Source: Methanoculleus oceani
Lineage (GTDB): Archaea; Halobacteriota; Methanomicrobia; Methanomicrobiales; Methanoculleaceae
Length of the DNA: 64,000 nucleotides
Assembly: GCF_023702065.1 (NCBI RefSeq)
Contig: NZ_QFDM01000001.1
Span: 682,001-746,000 of the forward strand
Reading direction: 5' to 3'
Shown here: positions 52,711-62,699 of the stretch, one piece after another
Layout of the letters: the number at the start of each line of letters is the position of its first letter
Numbering within the stretch: position 1 is the stretch's first letter
Notes under the pieces: model-generated
Databases searched by the model: none
What the model saw: the letters and a program-made list of their open reading frames with translations, nothing else
Told to the model about the DNA's origin: nothing
Made by a program: the position numbers and the translations under genes

Positions 52711-53127
52711 TCACTGTTGCGGGCAGTTCAACTCCGTCGTGAGATTCTGGCGTGCATCCCGCACGGCCTGTACCTGCGGGCGGATGGTCTGGATGGCTTC
52801 AACGACGGTCGCATCGTCAGGGAGGTCCTCCACGGACCGGTCGAGATCTTCAGACGCCGCGTTGAGCTCGTCGACCCGGATATTGGCGACCTGGCCTGCG
52901 GAGCTCCTGACATTCTCCATGGCGGACTGCACCTGATCCCGTCCCTCCCGGATATCTCCGACAGAAGATCTCAGACTGGTGTTCTCCATACTCTCAAGCG
53001 CTACCCCGAGTTCCTCGAGATCCTGGCAGAGCTGCGCCTCCGCCTCTTCCTCGGACGGCTGGACGCACCCGGCACCCGCACAGGCCAGGATGAGGACTAT
53101 AGCGACAAAAAGGATCCACGTTTTCAT
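52711..53127 (-). CDS. Predicted lipoprotein with coiled-coil
   Basis: The 138-residue protein has an N-terminal hydrophobic helix ending in the lipobox CAGAGC, then an acidic helical region (about 25-130) with heptad-like spacing. It should be anchored outside the cell membrane by the lipid-modified cysteine. Function is unknown. A GGGAGG precedes the start. Confidence 0.75.
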   Translation of the reverse strand: MKTWILFVAIVLILACAGAGCVQPSEEEAEAQLCQDLEELGVALESMENTSLRSSVGDIREGRDQVQSAMENVRSSAGQVANIRVDELNAASEDLDRSVEDLPDDATVVEAIQTIRPQVQAVRDARQNLTTELNCPQQ

Positions 53128-53348
53128 ACCTCCCTCCCGAGCAGAATGACTGCTCGGGGCCGGATAATAATGGAGATTATATAAAATTATCGTGATGCTT
53201 CACGTCGATCCGGGGGCCGGCGCTCCGGGCCGTTGAGCAAAGGCACTCTCGCGCCCATCATACGGCGAAAACAACGTGCAACAATACGCTTCTTTACGGA
53301 AAGAGAGGGGTGAGGCAGTGCCCCGGTACCGGACGGCTCCTTCCCGGA

Positions 53349-53900
53349 TCACCCCGGCATCCGGAGAGCAAGGATGACGGCCGCGATCCCGCCGACGATG
53401 GCGAATCCCGCAAGGAGCAGCACCAGGCCGACGGCGGCGATGAGCGGGTCTGCGATCAGGATCAGCCCGAAAATGATGCTTAAGATGCCGAGAATCGCCG
53501 TTCCCCACCCTTCGCCGGAGAACCCCTGCACCAGGTAGACCGCCCCGATGATCAGCCCCTCCACTCCGATGATGATGGCAAAGACGGTCGGGATGAGAAT
53601 GGCGCTGTAGAGAGGATAGGTGAGCACGAGGATTCCTGCGAGGATGCCGAGGATACTGACGAGCAACTTCCAGCCCCGTCCGGTTGTATCCTGGAACAGA
53701 CTGATGAACACGACGATACCGTTGAACAGCCAGTAAAAGCCGAGGACGGTGACAAGGAGAGTCAGCGTCTGGACGGGGTAGATAAAGAAGAGGACGCCAA
53801 GGAGGATCGCGATAATCCCGAGGAGCAGCACGAGCCAGCGTGGCGAAGCCGTAACGGCGCCGGACTCAGGGGAGCCGGTACCGAACTGTGCGTCAACCAT
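53349..53900 (-). CDS. HdeD/DUF308 family membrane protein
   Basis: The ATG at 53900 gives 183 residues with six hydrophobic helices in three pairs (LVLLLGIIAILLGVLFFIYP, then repeats of GILxGxLxLxxP type), the DUF308/HdeD pattern. In bacteria HdeD helps in acid stress, but most relatives are uncharacterised. A GGTG lies just before the start; the GTG at 53924 is an alternative. Confidence 0.85.
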   Translation of the reverse strand: MVDAQFGTGSPESGAVTASPRWLVLLLGIIAILLGVLFFIYPVQTLTLLVTVLGFYWLFNGIVVFISLFQDTTGRGWKLLVSILGILAGILVLTYPLYSAILIPTVFAIIIGVEGLIIGAVYLVQGFSGEGWGTAILGILSIIFGLILIADPLIAAVGLVLLLAGFAIVGGIAAVILALRMPG

Positions 53901-54124
53901 AATAGCACCGTGCGACGTGTTCACCGGCCACTATAAATACATATACGCGTCATGCCGATCGAGAAAATCCCGGCCTGCTTTCGGATGAACGGTTCAGTGT
54001 TGGTTTGGAATCAGAAATAATCCGGCGTCTCAGATTTTCCGGTGAATGCTCGCATCACGTGCGGCCGCCCGTAATCCCGCACCGGAAGCCCAGGGCTCGA
54101 CCGTGTGCTTTCCGGCGGGTCTGT

Positions 54125-55090
54125 CTATCCCCCGCCCGTGGTCTCCCGGAGCGTGAACCGGAACGCCGCCCCCTCCTCCGGCCGGCCCGGTACCCGGTCC
54201 TCGACCCAGATCCGTCCCCCGTAGCGTTCGACGAGGATCCGGACGAGATACAGTCCGAGCCCTTCTCCAACACCGCGTTTTTGCTGCTCGTAGCGATGGA
54301 AGACCGCCTGCTTGTCCGCATCCGGGATGCCGGGTCCGGTGTCCTCGACGGACACCAGCACCTCGCCGTCCCGCTCCCCGACCCGGACGGCGATCTCGAC
54401 CCCCGGGCCGCCGTACTTGACGGCGTTGCCGATGAGGTTTCCGAAGATCTCGCTGAGGAGGTCGTCGGCAAGGATCTGCCGGGGAGCACCCTCGTAGCGG
54501 ATAAGGGCCTCCGGGAAGTTGGTGATCTCCGCCCTGATGGCCTCATCGAGATCGGTCGGCCGGAGGAGGGGCAATCCTGCGTGAATTCGCCGGATCTTCG
54601 AGACGATGCCGAGGATCTCGATGCTCTTTGCTATGCTGCGCTTCAGTTTCTTCGCGTATCCGGCCGGCTCTCCGTCCAGCGTCCCGATGAGCAGTTCGGC
54701 GTAGAGGTTCGAGACGTTCTCGGTGTTCCCGATATCGTGGGTCAGGATATCCAGGTACAGGTTTGCCTCCCGGTGCGAAGCCTCCAGTTGCCGATGCACC
54801 CGGGCGAGCTCGTCGGTGCGGTTCCGGAGTGCCTCTTCCGCTCTTCTCCGTTCATACACTTCGGCCGTCATCGCCTTGAGAAGTTTCTGCTGGTTGCGAA
54901 AAACGAAGAACGCGGCGAACACGGCGAGCAGGGTGGTGAAGGCGACGGTGCTGATGTGCGTCTCTATGATCGTGATATTCGGGTAAAAGAGTGTCTTGAC
55001 GAACTGGAACGCGCTCATCAGCAGGAGCGTGATTGCGGCGACCTTTCCGAGCGCAAGGAGCATGCTGGCCGATTTGAATTCTTCGTTCAA
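54125..55090 (-). CDS. Membrane histidine kinase
   Basis: The TTG at 55090 is set by a GGAGG seven bases upstream (55097-55101), giving 321 residues. Two transmembrane helices (about 15-34 and 46-64) and a coiled coil lead to the phospho-acceptor helix LDILTHDIGNTENVSNLY and an ATPase domain with NLIGNAVKYGG, DTGPGIPDADK and GEGLGLYLVRILVE. There is no sensor domain beyond the membrane part. A decayed relative of its 3' end lies at 43080-43245. No response regulator is nearby. Confidence 0.87.
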   Translation of the reverse strand: MNEEFKSASMLLALGKVAAITLLLMSAFQFVKTLFYPNITIIETHISTVAFTTLLAVFAAFFVFRNQQKLLKAMTAEVYERRRAEEALRNRTDELARVHRQLEASHREANLYLDILTHDIGNTENVSNLYAELLIGTLDGEPAGYAKKLKRSIAKSIEILGIVSKIRRIHAGLPLLRPTDLDEAIRAEITNFPEALIRYEGAPRQILADDLLSEIFGNLIGNAVKYGGPGVEIAVRVGERDGEVLVSVEDTGPGIPDADKQAVFHRYEQQKRGVGEGLGLYLVRILVERYGGRIWVEDRVPGRPEEGAAFRFTLRETTGGG

Positions 55091-55472
55091 GGCTACCCTC
55101 CGCAAAAGAACTGCACCTTCTCAAGTATCGTGCGATACTGGCGTGATATGGTCGGATGATGTGTGAGGGGACATGGTTTGCCGAAGATGGAGACCCCGAT
55201 CACCGTTCAGCAGGCGAGATAGGCGTCCCGGCGGGCCCTGATATCTGCGAGTTATCCGAACGTAGCACTTTCTTCGCAATAAAACAATCCCCGGCTGTCT
55301 GTAGGGCGCACCGGCAGGGCGTGGCAATGCTCTCTGGATCCCGGAGAGCATCTCTGAGGCTGGTTTCCCGGCCGGCACGAGCCGGTGTCGTGCCCGGGCG
55401 GGGCCTTCGCAGTGGTCCGGCCCCCTCTCAGACCTGATCCCGGCCGGGTACCAGACCTCCCGGAACCTCCCT
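55091..55472. other. Intergenic region with one hairpin
   Basis: No supported gene in 382 bases between two minus-strand genes. An 8-bp hairpin ATGCTCTC/GAGAGCAT (55327-55334 with 55344-55351, 9-base loop) is the only structure noted. Confidence 0.5.
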
Positions 55473-56138
55473 CTACTTCTTCACGGCATACACCAGGTGA
55501 ACCGTACCCTGCTCCATCGGCACGGCCTTCCGGAGTTCCAGCGCCACCCGCCCCCCGACCCGGCCGAAGAGCTTCTTCTCCCCTTCGCCGGCGACGACCG
55601 GGTGGACGATCAGGCTGATCGTGTCCGCGATTCCCTCCCGGACCAGAACATCGTTTAAGTCGGGGCCGGAATCGGAGACCACCCGCGTTATGCCGAACCG
55701 CTCCCCGAGTTCCCGGAGAGCGCCCCGGAGGTCCACCCGCTCCGCCCCGCGCCGGATGAAGGGGTACTCCCGCTCGCGGAGGTAGTCGAGGTAGTCCTCC
55801 GGCGTCGTCTCCGAGACGAGGACGATCACGTCTTTCGTGTGCTCCATGTTCCGGTAGAAGTGGAGCAGGTTCTTGAGCACGCCCCTGCTGTCGACGATAA
55901 CGCAGACGGGGCGGGGGTCATCCGGCCGGACCTCGGGCCGGTGCCGGTCGGACTCCTCCTCCGGCTGGGTAATGTCCATGAAGAGCTCGATCCCGGACTT
56001 CGCCGTCGCCGAGCCCGCGAGGACCGCCCCCGCCTCGAGGGCGAGAAGTGCGCCGTAGTGCAGCCCGAGGTCGACGTCAAAGCCCCTTACCGCGTGGTCC
56101 AGGCTCACGCTGTTGTGGATGATGACTTCAGGATACAT
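55473..56138 (-). CDS. RibD C-terminal-type reductase (archaeal riboflavin pathway)
   Basis: The 221-residue protein matches the RibD_C/dihydrofolate-reductase-like fold: PEVIIHNSVSLDHAVRGFD at the start, a nucleotide-binding VCVIVDSRGVLKN, and VVSDSGPDLNDVLVREGIAD. The archaeal enzyme of this family (ArfC) reduces the ribosylamino-pyrimidine phosphate in riboflavin and F420 precursor synthesis. Assignment to that exact step is likely but not certain, as the family has other members. Confidence 0.83.
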   Translation of the reverse strand: MYPEVIIHNSVSLDHAVRGFDVDLGLHYGALLALEAGAVLAGSATAKSGIELFMDITQPEEESDRHRPEVRPDDPRPVCVIVDSRGVLKNLLHFYRNMEHTKDVIVLVSETTPEDYLDYLREREYPFIRRGAERVDLRGALRELGERFGITRVVSDSGPDLNDVLVREGIADTISLIVHPVVAGEGEKKLFGRVGGRVALELRKAVPMEQGTVHLVYAVKK

Positions 56139-56310
56139 GCAGAAAGATTACGGACACCCGGGATATAACACGCGTGGATCCGTCTCTGCTCCGGCCTCTT
56201 CCGGCCGAGATGCCCCCTGACTCGGAGCGACCGGCAATTCCGTTTTGGCCCGATGGCTGTAACCTGTCGGTTCCTATGAATTCATATGGCGTTACCCGGT
56301 TAAGCTCATT

Positions 56311-56652
56311 ATGAGCAAGCGAATCCTCATTCCGGGCCTGGTCGTGGTTCTTGTTCTGGCAGCCGGTTGTATTGGGTTCGTCGGCCCCGACCCGACAGTC
56401 GTGCAGGACTCTGCAACCAGGGATATCAGCCTCTCAAAAGGCCTCGTGTACAACGTGAACGCGGAGATCCAGAACGACGGGAGTGACGGAGACGTCATCG
56501 TAACAGCGAGGCTGATCGATGAAGAGAAGGGATTTACGCGTGATCAGGTCTCGGTGCAGGTCTTCATCCCCGCAGGAGAGATAAAACGGGTCAGCATCAC
56601 GCTGGATGGGGACGTCGGCAGGACGTACCGGCACAGTGTCGAGGTGCGTTAA
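56311..56652 (+). CDS. Predicted lipoprotein with beta-sandwich domain
   Basis: The 113-residue protein has a signal segment with lipobox LAAGC (about 17-21), followed by a strand-rich domain (LVYNVNAEIQNDGSDGDVIV, IPAGEIKRVSITLDGD), similar to small extracellular FxLD/CARDB-like folds. It should sit on the outer face of the cell membrane. Function unknown. The DUF3427 helicase starts 115 bases later with its own promoter-like sequence. Confidence 0.75.
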   Translation: MSKRILIPGLVVVLVLAAGCIGFVGPDPTVVQDSATRDISLSKGLVYNVNAEIQNDGSDGDVIVTARLIDEEKGFTRDQVSVQVFIPAGEIKRVSITLDGDVGRTYRHSVEVR

Positions 56653-56767
56653 CCGGCGCGTTTCTTCCTGAACCGGGCCCCCGGCCAAAATTGCGGGGCG
56701 TCTGGACCCCTCCCCCTGCTGCGATAAAGTCGGAGCATACCAGAGCCATTTTTAACCCCTCTCCCAA

Positions 56768-59700
56768 ATGGGAAGTATGGAACTGTTCCCGGGGATCTAC
56801 GAGCAGGTTATCAGCGAATATCTCGCATCAAAACTCTCCGACCCCGAAAGGGAAGGGAGGGTTCTTAAAGATCCCCTTGCACGCTTCGACCCCCAGAACG
56901 TCCTCGCACGACACATCGCAAAAATTCTCAGGAATGCTCTTCTGTCCGCCGATGAGCGGCGTATCCCGCTGGCAGAGCAGGTCCGGATATGCAACCGTCT
57001 CATCGGCCACCTCGCCGCCGAACTGCAGGATAAAGCCCTTGAACGGTGTGCGATCACGCCCGACGCGGAGGTCCTGCTCGCCCTTGCGGAGCGCAACCCC
57101 TCTGCGAACCCCTCTGCGCTCAGAATCGTTGCACCCACCCGTCCCGAGACCTCTATCGCGCAGAGCAGCCTCTTCACCGGGTCTCCCGGAGAGCCCGGGC
57201 TCGTGGATGAACTCAGGAAGGAGATTCGATCCGCCGATCGTGTCGATCTCCTCATCTCGTTCATCAAGTGGAGCGGGCTTCGCCTGATTCTCGACGATTT
57301 AAAAGAATTTGTCCAGCGTGGAAAGTTGCGCGTGATCACGACCTCGTACACCGGGGCAACCGATATCAAGGCGGTCGAGGCTCTTGCAGCCCTCCGGAAC
57401 ACCGCCGTCCGGATATCCTACGATACCGACAGAACCCGGCTTCACGCGAAGACCTACACTTTCCACAGGGACAACGGCTTCTCCACCTCCTATATCGGGT
57501 CATCTAACCTCTCGAACCCCGCAATAACGAGCGGCCTTGAGTGGAATGTCAAGGTCACCGAGCAGGACTCGTATGATATCGTACAGAGGATCGAGAAGAC
57601 GTTTGAGACCTACTGGAAAGACCCGGAGTTCGTCGAATACACGCCGGAGAGCCGGGAGCGGTTGCGTCGTGCCCTCTCAAAGGAGAGACGGAGCGAGATA
57701 GACCTCCGCCCGGTCTTCGATATCAAACCCTACTACTACCAGAAAGAGATCCTCGAACGGCTGAAGGCGGAGCGGGAACTGCACAACAACTACAAGAACC
57801 TCATAGTCGCCGCCACCGGGACGGGGAAGACGGTCATATCTGCGTTTGATTACAAAGGCCTCATCCAGAGGGCGGGGGAGTATCCCCGTCTGCTCTTCGT
57901 TGCTCACCGTGAGGAAATCCTGAAACAGAGCATCCAGGTCTTTCGGGGGGTTCTCAAAGACCAGAATTTTGGGGATCTTCTGGTCGGGGGGACCGAGCCT
58001 GCGCAGATCGAGCACCTGTTCACCTCAATCCAGAGTCTGAACAGCAAAAACCTCCCGAAGATCACGCCTCCGGACTATTACGACATGATCATCGTCGACG
58101 AGTTTCATCATGCCGCTGCGCCCTCATACCAGAGACTGCTCACCTACTACACCCCGAAGGTCCTCCTCGGACTCACCGCAACACCGGAACGCATGGACAA
58201 TCTTGACATCCTCGAGTATTTCAACGAAAAGATCTCTGCTGAGATCCGACTTCCTGAGGCAATCAACCGGAAGTTGCTCGCCCCATTCCATTACTTCGGT
58301 GTCACCGATGTTGTCGACCTCGATACCGTGCCCTGGAAGCGGGGAACCTATGATCCCGCCGAGCTCTCCAGGCTCTACACCGGGAACCAGCAGCGGGCGG
58401 ACCTGATCATCAGGGCTGTGCAGGACTACACGACCGATCTCCACGACATCATCGGGCTCGGGTTCTGCGTCTCCATTGAGCACGCTGAATACATGGCTGC
58501 AGCGTTCCAGGAGGCGGGTATCCCTGCGGCCTGCCTTCATAGTGGGAGTTCACGGGAAGAACGTTTCACCATCCAGAAGCGGCTGGTCGCTCGGGAGATC
58601 CACTTCATCTTCGCTGTCGATCTCTACAACGAAGGCGTTGATATTCCCGAGGTGAACACCATCCTCTTCCTGCGTCCCACCGAGAGCCTCACGGTCTTTA
58701 TCCAGCAATTTGGGCGGGGGCTCCGTCTCTCGGACGGGAAAGAATGCCTGACGGTCCTTGATTTTGTTGGCCATCACAATAAAAACTTCCCGTTCGGTGA
58801 GAGGATTTCAGCACTTCTCTCTCCTGGCGGGAGAACCCTGGTAGAACAGGTCTCTCGTGACTCCTATTCGCTTCCGAAGGGCTGTTATATCCACTTCGAG
58901 GAGAAGGCCCGGGAGAGGGTTCTTGCAAACATCAGGGCAAACATAACAAATAGAGCCACGCTCATCCGCAAGATTCGTTCGTTTGAAGATGAGACCGGCG
59001 AACCCCTCAGTTTCAAGAAATTCCTTCAGCGTTACAGCCTGCAGCCTCTCGATGTTTACCGGAGGGGTACATTCTGTTCGTTGGCCGCAGAGGCGGGCGT
59101 ATACCCGGAGGCCTACACCGATGAACGCCTCTTTCCCAGGACCGCCGCAATCAGACTGGCGACACTGAATTCGCCGGAAGCAATCCGCTTCATCAGGGCC
59201 GTGCTCTCCGACCCCTGCCATTACTCACCGGCGCCCCTCTCGAACCGAGAGAAGAACATGCTGGCAATCTTCTACTACTCGCTCAACGATGTATCTTTTC
59301 GTGACGAGAATATGGGTATTGAAGAGATTTTCTCCGATCTCTTCGCATATGATGGAATCCGGCGCGAGATCTGCGACCTCTTGGAGTATAACGGGGCACA
59401 TATCGAGTTCCTCCCAAAACCTGTCGACCTTGGTTTCGAGAACGCCCTCGAACTGCACTCTACGTACACCCGGGCCCAGGCTTTTGCAGCGCTCGGCCAC
59501 TATACCCTGACCCGGAAGCCGGCAGGGGGCAGTCGGGAGGGGGTTGTGTACCTGGAGGATAAGAAGGCCGATGTGTTCCTGGTCACCCTGAATAAGACCG
59601 AGGAGCACTACTCGCCCACAACGATGTACGAAGACTACGCGGTCAACGAGAACCTCTTCCACTGGCAGTCCCAGAGCACCACTTCGGCATCTTCACCGAC

Positions 59701-59920
59701 CGGCCAGCGCTACATCAAGCACGAACAGCAGGAGAGCAAGGTCCTCCTCTTCGTCCGCGAGTACAACAGGGTCGACGGCGTCACGCAACCGTATCTCTTC
59801 CTCGGGACCGCCCGGTACCTCTCCCATGAAGGGAGCAGGCCGATGAGCATCACCTGGGAGCTCGATCACCCGATGCCGCCGGGCTTCTTCCTGAAAGCGA
59901 ATAAGATGGTGGTAGGATAA
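56768..59920 (+). CDS. PLD nuclease-like/superfamily II helicase/DUF3427 protein
   Basis: The 1050-residue protein has an N-terminal helical part and a phospholipase-D-like domain (about 140-300) with HAKTYTF and IGSSNLSNPA. A DEAD/H helicase core (about 330-690) follows, with VAATGTGKT, VDEFHH, GLTATPER and QQFGRGLRLSDG, and a C-terminal DUF3427 region (about 850-1050). Bacterial relatives often lie in defence or mobile islands, where the PLD part could cut nucleic acid. An ATG at 56777 is an alternative start; a TATA-like ttttaacc sits just upstream. Confidence 0.88.
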   Translation: MGSMELFPGIYEQVISEYLASKLSDPEREGRVLKDPLARFDPQNVLARHIAKILRNALLSADERRIPLAEQVRICNRLIGHLAAELQDKALERCAITPDAEVLLALAERNPSANPSALRIVAPTRPETSIAQSSLFTGSPGEPGLVDELRKEIRSADRVDLLISFIKWSGLRLILDDLKEFVQRGKLRVITTSYTGATDIKAVEALAALRNTAVRISYDTDRTRLHAKTYTFHRDNGFSTSYIGSSNLSNPAITSGLEWNVKVTEQDSYDIVQRIEKTFETYWKDPEFVEYTPESRERLRRALSKERRSEIDLRPVFDIKPYYYQKEILERLKAERELHNNYKNLIVAATGTGKTVISAFDYKGLIQRAGEYPRLLFVAHREEILKQSIQVFRGVLKDQNFGDLLVGGTEPAQIEHLFTSIQSLNSKNLPKITPPDYYDMIIVDEFHHAAAPSYQRLLTYYTPKVLLGLTATPERMDNLDILEYFNEKISAEIRLPEAINRKLLAPFHYFGVTDVVDLDTVPWKRGTYDPAELSRLYTGNQQRADLIIRAVQDYTTDLHDIIGLGFCVSIEHAEYMAAAFQEAGIPAACLHSGSSREERFTIQKRLVAREIHFIFAVDLYNEGVDIPEVNTILFLRPTESLTVFIQQFGRGLRLSDGKECLTVLDFVGHHNKNFPFGERISALLSPGGRTLVEQVSRDSYSLPKGCYIHFEEKARERVLANIRANITNRATLIRKIRSFEDETGEPLSFKKFLQRYSLQPLDVYRRGTFCSLAAEAGVYPEAYTDERLFPRTAAIRLATLNSPEAIRFIRAVLSDPCHYSPAPLSNREKNMLAIFYYSLNDVSFRDENMGIEEIFSDLFAYDGIRREICDLLEYNGAHIEFLPKPVDLGFENALELHSTYTRAQAFAALGHYTLTRKPAGGSREGVVYLEDKKADVFLVTLNKTEEHYSPTTMYEDYAVNENLFHWQSQSTTSASSPTGQRYIKHEQQESKVLLFVREYNRVDGVTQPYLFLGTARYLSHEGSRPMSITWELDHPMPPGFFLKANKMVVG

Positions 59921-59960
59921 CCCTGCCGAAACCTACATCGCAGCTGGCATCGGATCATGA

Positions 59961-60845
59961 ATGGATGAACCGCTGCTTGCCGGGAGGAGGCGTGATACCA
60001 TCCGGATGAACCACAGGTGCCCGGCCGTCCTGGTCCACGGGTGGCGGAGCCATCCCGGCATCTGGAACCGTCTCACTCCCGGGCTCACGGAGGCCGCGGT
60101 CCCCTTCTGGAGGTTCGACCACACCGCGATGCAGAGCGCCGGGACGGAGACGATCGCCCTCGCTCTCCGGGACTACATCCACGAAAAGCGGGAGGAGACC
60201 GGGTACGACGGCCCGGTCGACATCGTCTGCCACTCGATGGGGACGTGCATCGCCCGGTACCTCCTCGAAGTCCTCGACGGCGACGACCGGGAGGAGCAGG
60301 TCCGGCTCCTGGTCGGGATCGGCCCGCCGAACAACGGCTCGGCCATGGCCGAACTCTTCAACGACCCCGAACGGGGTCCCGAGGTTATCCGGCGACTTAG
60401 CGGGGTCTTCGTGCCGCAGGACTACGACCCCGGCGAGGATACCATTGTCCAGGAGTTCCGGCCCGGGAGCAGAACCGTCGCGGCGCTCCGGGACGCCGGA
60501 ACCCGCGACGATATCGCGTACCGGATCATACTCGCCGCGAACCTCACCGGGACCCCGGCATTCTTCCCGGCCTTCGACGGCAGGACCTGGGAGATCGCCC
60601 CGGACGGGGGGTGGCGGACGACCTACGCCGGCGACGGCATCGTCCCCCACACCGACTCGCTCCTTCCGGGGGCGGGCGTCGACGTGCTTCCGGCAGACCC
60701 CGGGAACCTGGCCCGGCACCCGGAGCACTACTGCCACATCGGGTTGCCGAGAAACCCCGAGGTCGTCGCCCGCGTCACGGAGTACCTCTCGGGCCCCCTC
60801 ACTCCCTCCGCAGGGCCTGCCGTGCGGACTCAGCCCAGGCGTTGA
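59961..60845 (+). CDS. Alpha/beta-hydrolase, lipase-like
   Basis: The protein (294 residues, or 279 from the ATG at 60006) has AVLVHGWRSHPGIW, the oxyanion-hole segment, and the nucleophile elbow CHSMGTCIARY (Ser in GHSMG-like context). A likely acid (GDGIVPHTDS) and histidine (HYCHIG) follow in order. It resembles triacylglycerol lipases or acyltransferases such as LCAT. No signal peptide is seen. The 3' end overlaps the small gene on the other strand by 47 bases. Confidence 0.8.
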   Translation: MDEPLLAGRRRDTIRMNHRCPAVLVHGWRSHPGIWNRLTPGLTEAAVPFWRFDHTAMQSAGTETIALALRDYIHEKREETGYDGPVDIVCHSMGTCIARYLLEVLDGDDREEQVRLLVGIGPPNNGSAMAELFNDPERGPEVIRRLSGVFVPQDYDPGEDTIVQEFRPGSRTVAALRDAGTRDDIAYRIILAANLTGTPAFFPAFDGRTWEIAPDGGWRTTYAGDGIVPHTDSLLPGAGVDVLPADPGNLARHPEHYCHIGLPRNPEVVARVTEYLSGPLTPSAGPAVRTQPRR

Positions 60846-61089
60846 TCGCCCGTTCCAGATCCTCCCCGGCCTTCCGTGCCGCCTGCTCGATACGCTCGTG
60901 CCCTTCCGGCGTCCCGAAGAGGTGATGGCCTGCGTTCACCACGTCGTTGACCGCCTTCCGGACCGATTGGGATGCCTCGTGCACATGCTCATCAACGGTA
61001 GGGGCTGCCGGTGCCGGCTCCTCCTCCGGTGCGGGGGCAGGGTCGACGATCCACCGCCCCCGCTCGAAGCGACCTTCTGTCTCGCTCAT
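60799..61089 (-). CDS. Small charged helical protein
   Basis: The ATG at 61089 lies about 25 bases from a TATA-like tttttat on its strand, so the message may be leaderless. The 96-residue product has a Pro-Ala-Glu-rich middle (PAPAPEEEPAPAAP) and an amphipathic C-terminal helix (HERIEQAARKAGEDLERAIN). I do not recognise a family. It resembles small phasin-like or linker proteins in composition only. Confidence 0.6.
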   Translation of the reverse strand: MSETEGRFERGRWIVDPAPAPEEEPAPAAPTVDEHVHEASQSVRKAVNDVVNAGHHLFGTPEGHERIEQAARKAGEDLERAINAWAESARQALRRE

Positions 61090-61215
61090 ACGCGTGGGTG
61101 TAGGTCCGCCCGGGATAAAAACCTGGCTTTTTTGCACTACACTTCCGGTGTCCGGCCGGTCCCGGTTGCAGGGAGTGCGCAGGTTCATCTACCTCCGGGG
61201 TACAGGAAAAGAACA

Positions 61216-61785
61216 ATGGTCAGGGTTGCCGCCATCGAGGCATGCGGGCGGGCGCTCTCCCCGGGCACCTGCCGGGTCCGGATCGCACGAGCAGCCGCGT
61301 TCGTGTTCCTCTTTATCCTGGTGATTCCGCTCCTTCTCGGCCTCGCCTTCGGTGTCCCTCCGCCGGCGGTCCTCGCCCTCATCGGATCGACCCTCCTCCT
61401 CCAGGCGGCCGCGGCCGTCGTCGGCCTCTCGCTCGGGCTGCACCCTGCGGTCGTGCTCGTCTTCCTGACGTCGGTGGCGGTCGCCGTCATGATCGGCATC
61501 CTCGAGGTCTGCGACCTCTTCGCCGGGACCTCCCGGAGGGTCCAGGGGCTTCTCCTGAAGATCGATGAAAAGGCAGGGAATATCGATTACCTGAAGCGCT
61601 ACGGCGCCCTGATGCTGATCCCGATCATATGGATCCCCGGGATCGCCCTCTACGGGGCCCCCGTCGTCGCGTGGCTCTTCCAGTACCGGCGGACCACCTC
61701 TCTCCTCTGCATGATCGCCGGATGGATGGTTGCGGTCATCGCGGTCATGGCGGCGGCAGTGGGGTTCGTCCGCCTGGCGTTCTGA
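61216..61785 (+). CDS. Multi-helix membrane protein (small exporter-like)
   Basis: From the ATG at 61216 the product has 189 residues with about five transmembrane helices. The loop KAGNIDYLKRYGALMLIPII followed by PGIALYGAPVVAWLF recalls the COG2426 small multidrug export family and DedA-like proteins. The assignment is weak. It is a single gene between the small charged gene and the QueG-like gene. Confidence 0.6.
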   Translation: MVRVAAIEACGRALSPGTCRVRIARAAAFVFLFILVIPLLLGLAFGVPPPAVLALIGSTLLLQAAAAVVGLSLGLHPAVVLVFLTSVAVAVMIGILEVCDLFAGTSRRVQGLLLKIDEKAGNIDYLKRYGALMLIPIIWIPGIALYGAPVVAWLFQYRRTTSLLCMIAGWMVAVIAVMAAAVGFVRLAF

Positions 61786-61888
61786 TCGCAGGAATAGTCC
61801 CCGGTTCGGCGACCCATGCGGGTCCCCTGTCGGGATGGGATCAGGGGGTGAATCTTTTTCTCCCGCAGCCCCCAAGAGATCGATACCC

Positions 61889-62680
61889 ATGAACGACGAC
61901 CTGAAGGCAGCCGTCCGGAGCCGGTGCCGGAAGATGGAGATCCCGCTCGTCGGGGTCGCGGGGACGGACCGGTGGGAGAACCCCCCGTTTTCGCCCTGGA
62001 TGCCGGAGGAGTTCTACCCGCAGTCGATCTTTCCCGAAGCCCGGTCGGTGATCGTCATCGGCCTCCCGGTCCACCTCCCGGTGCTCGAGACCTCGCCTTC
62101 GATCTACTATCACGAGCTCTATAAGACCGTCAACACCCTGCTCGACCAGTACACCTACCGGCTCGCCTCATTCCTCAATGACTGCGGCTACCCCTCGGTC
62201 TTCGTCCCCCGGGACGGCTACGGGAGCATCGAAGTCCTCCAGAAAAACCCCATCGCCTTCTTCTCGCACCGTCACGCCGCGCTCCTCGCGGGGCTCGGGA
62301 CCTTCGGCGTGAACAACACCCTCCTCACGCCGGAGTACGGCCCCCGGGTCCGGTTCGGCTCGGTCCTCACCGCCGCGGACCTCCCTCCCGACCCTCTGCG
62401 GGAGGAGAACCTCTGCACCCGGTGCATGCTCTGCGTCAGCGCCTGCCCCGTGGGCGCGCTCGATGATCTGGACTATCCCGAGGGGCTCACGGACAAGGCC
62501 GCCTGCGCGCGAAACAGCGCCGACCTCGCCCGGCGCCACATCTCCCCCTGCGGTATCTGCATCAAGGTCTGCCCGGTGGGGGAGGACCGGCGGCACTACG
62601 GCCGCAAAGCCCCTGGAGGAGGCGAAGACCCTCGCCACCGCCGGGCCCGCGAGCATGTCGGGAAATTCGGCGGGCTATAG
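61889..62680 (+). CDS. QueG-like iron-sulfur protein (epoxyqueuosine reductase family)
   Basis: The 263-residue protein has the QueG-like core (GLGTFGVNNTLLTPEYGPRV) and two 4Fe-4S sites, CTRCMLCVSACP and CGICIKVCP. QueG itself reduces epoxyqueuosine with a cobalamin cofactor. Methanogen homologues are often of unknown role because archaea make archaeosine rather than queuosine, so a corrinoid- or electron-transfer function is as likely. Start ATG at 61889. Confidence 0.82.
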   Translation: MNDDLKAAVRSRCRKMEIPLVGVAGTDRWENPPFSPWMPEEFYPQSIFPEARSVIVIGLPVHLPVLETSPSIYYHELYKTVNTLLDQYTYRLASFLNDCGYPSVFVPRDGYGSIEVLQKNPIAFFSHRHAALLAGLGTFGVNNTLLTPEYGPRVRFGSVLTAADLPPDPLREENLCTRCMLCVSACPVGALDDLDYPEGLTDKAACARNSADLARRHISPCGICIKVCPVGEDRRHYGRKAPGGGEDPRHRRAREHVGKFGGL

Positions 62681-62699
62681 GCCCGCCACAAAAAAGGGG

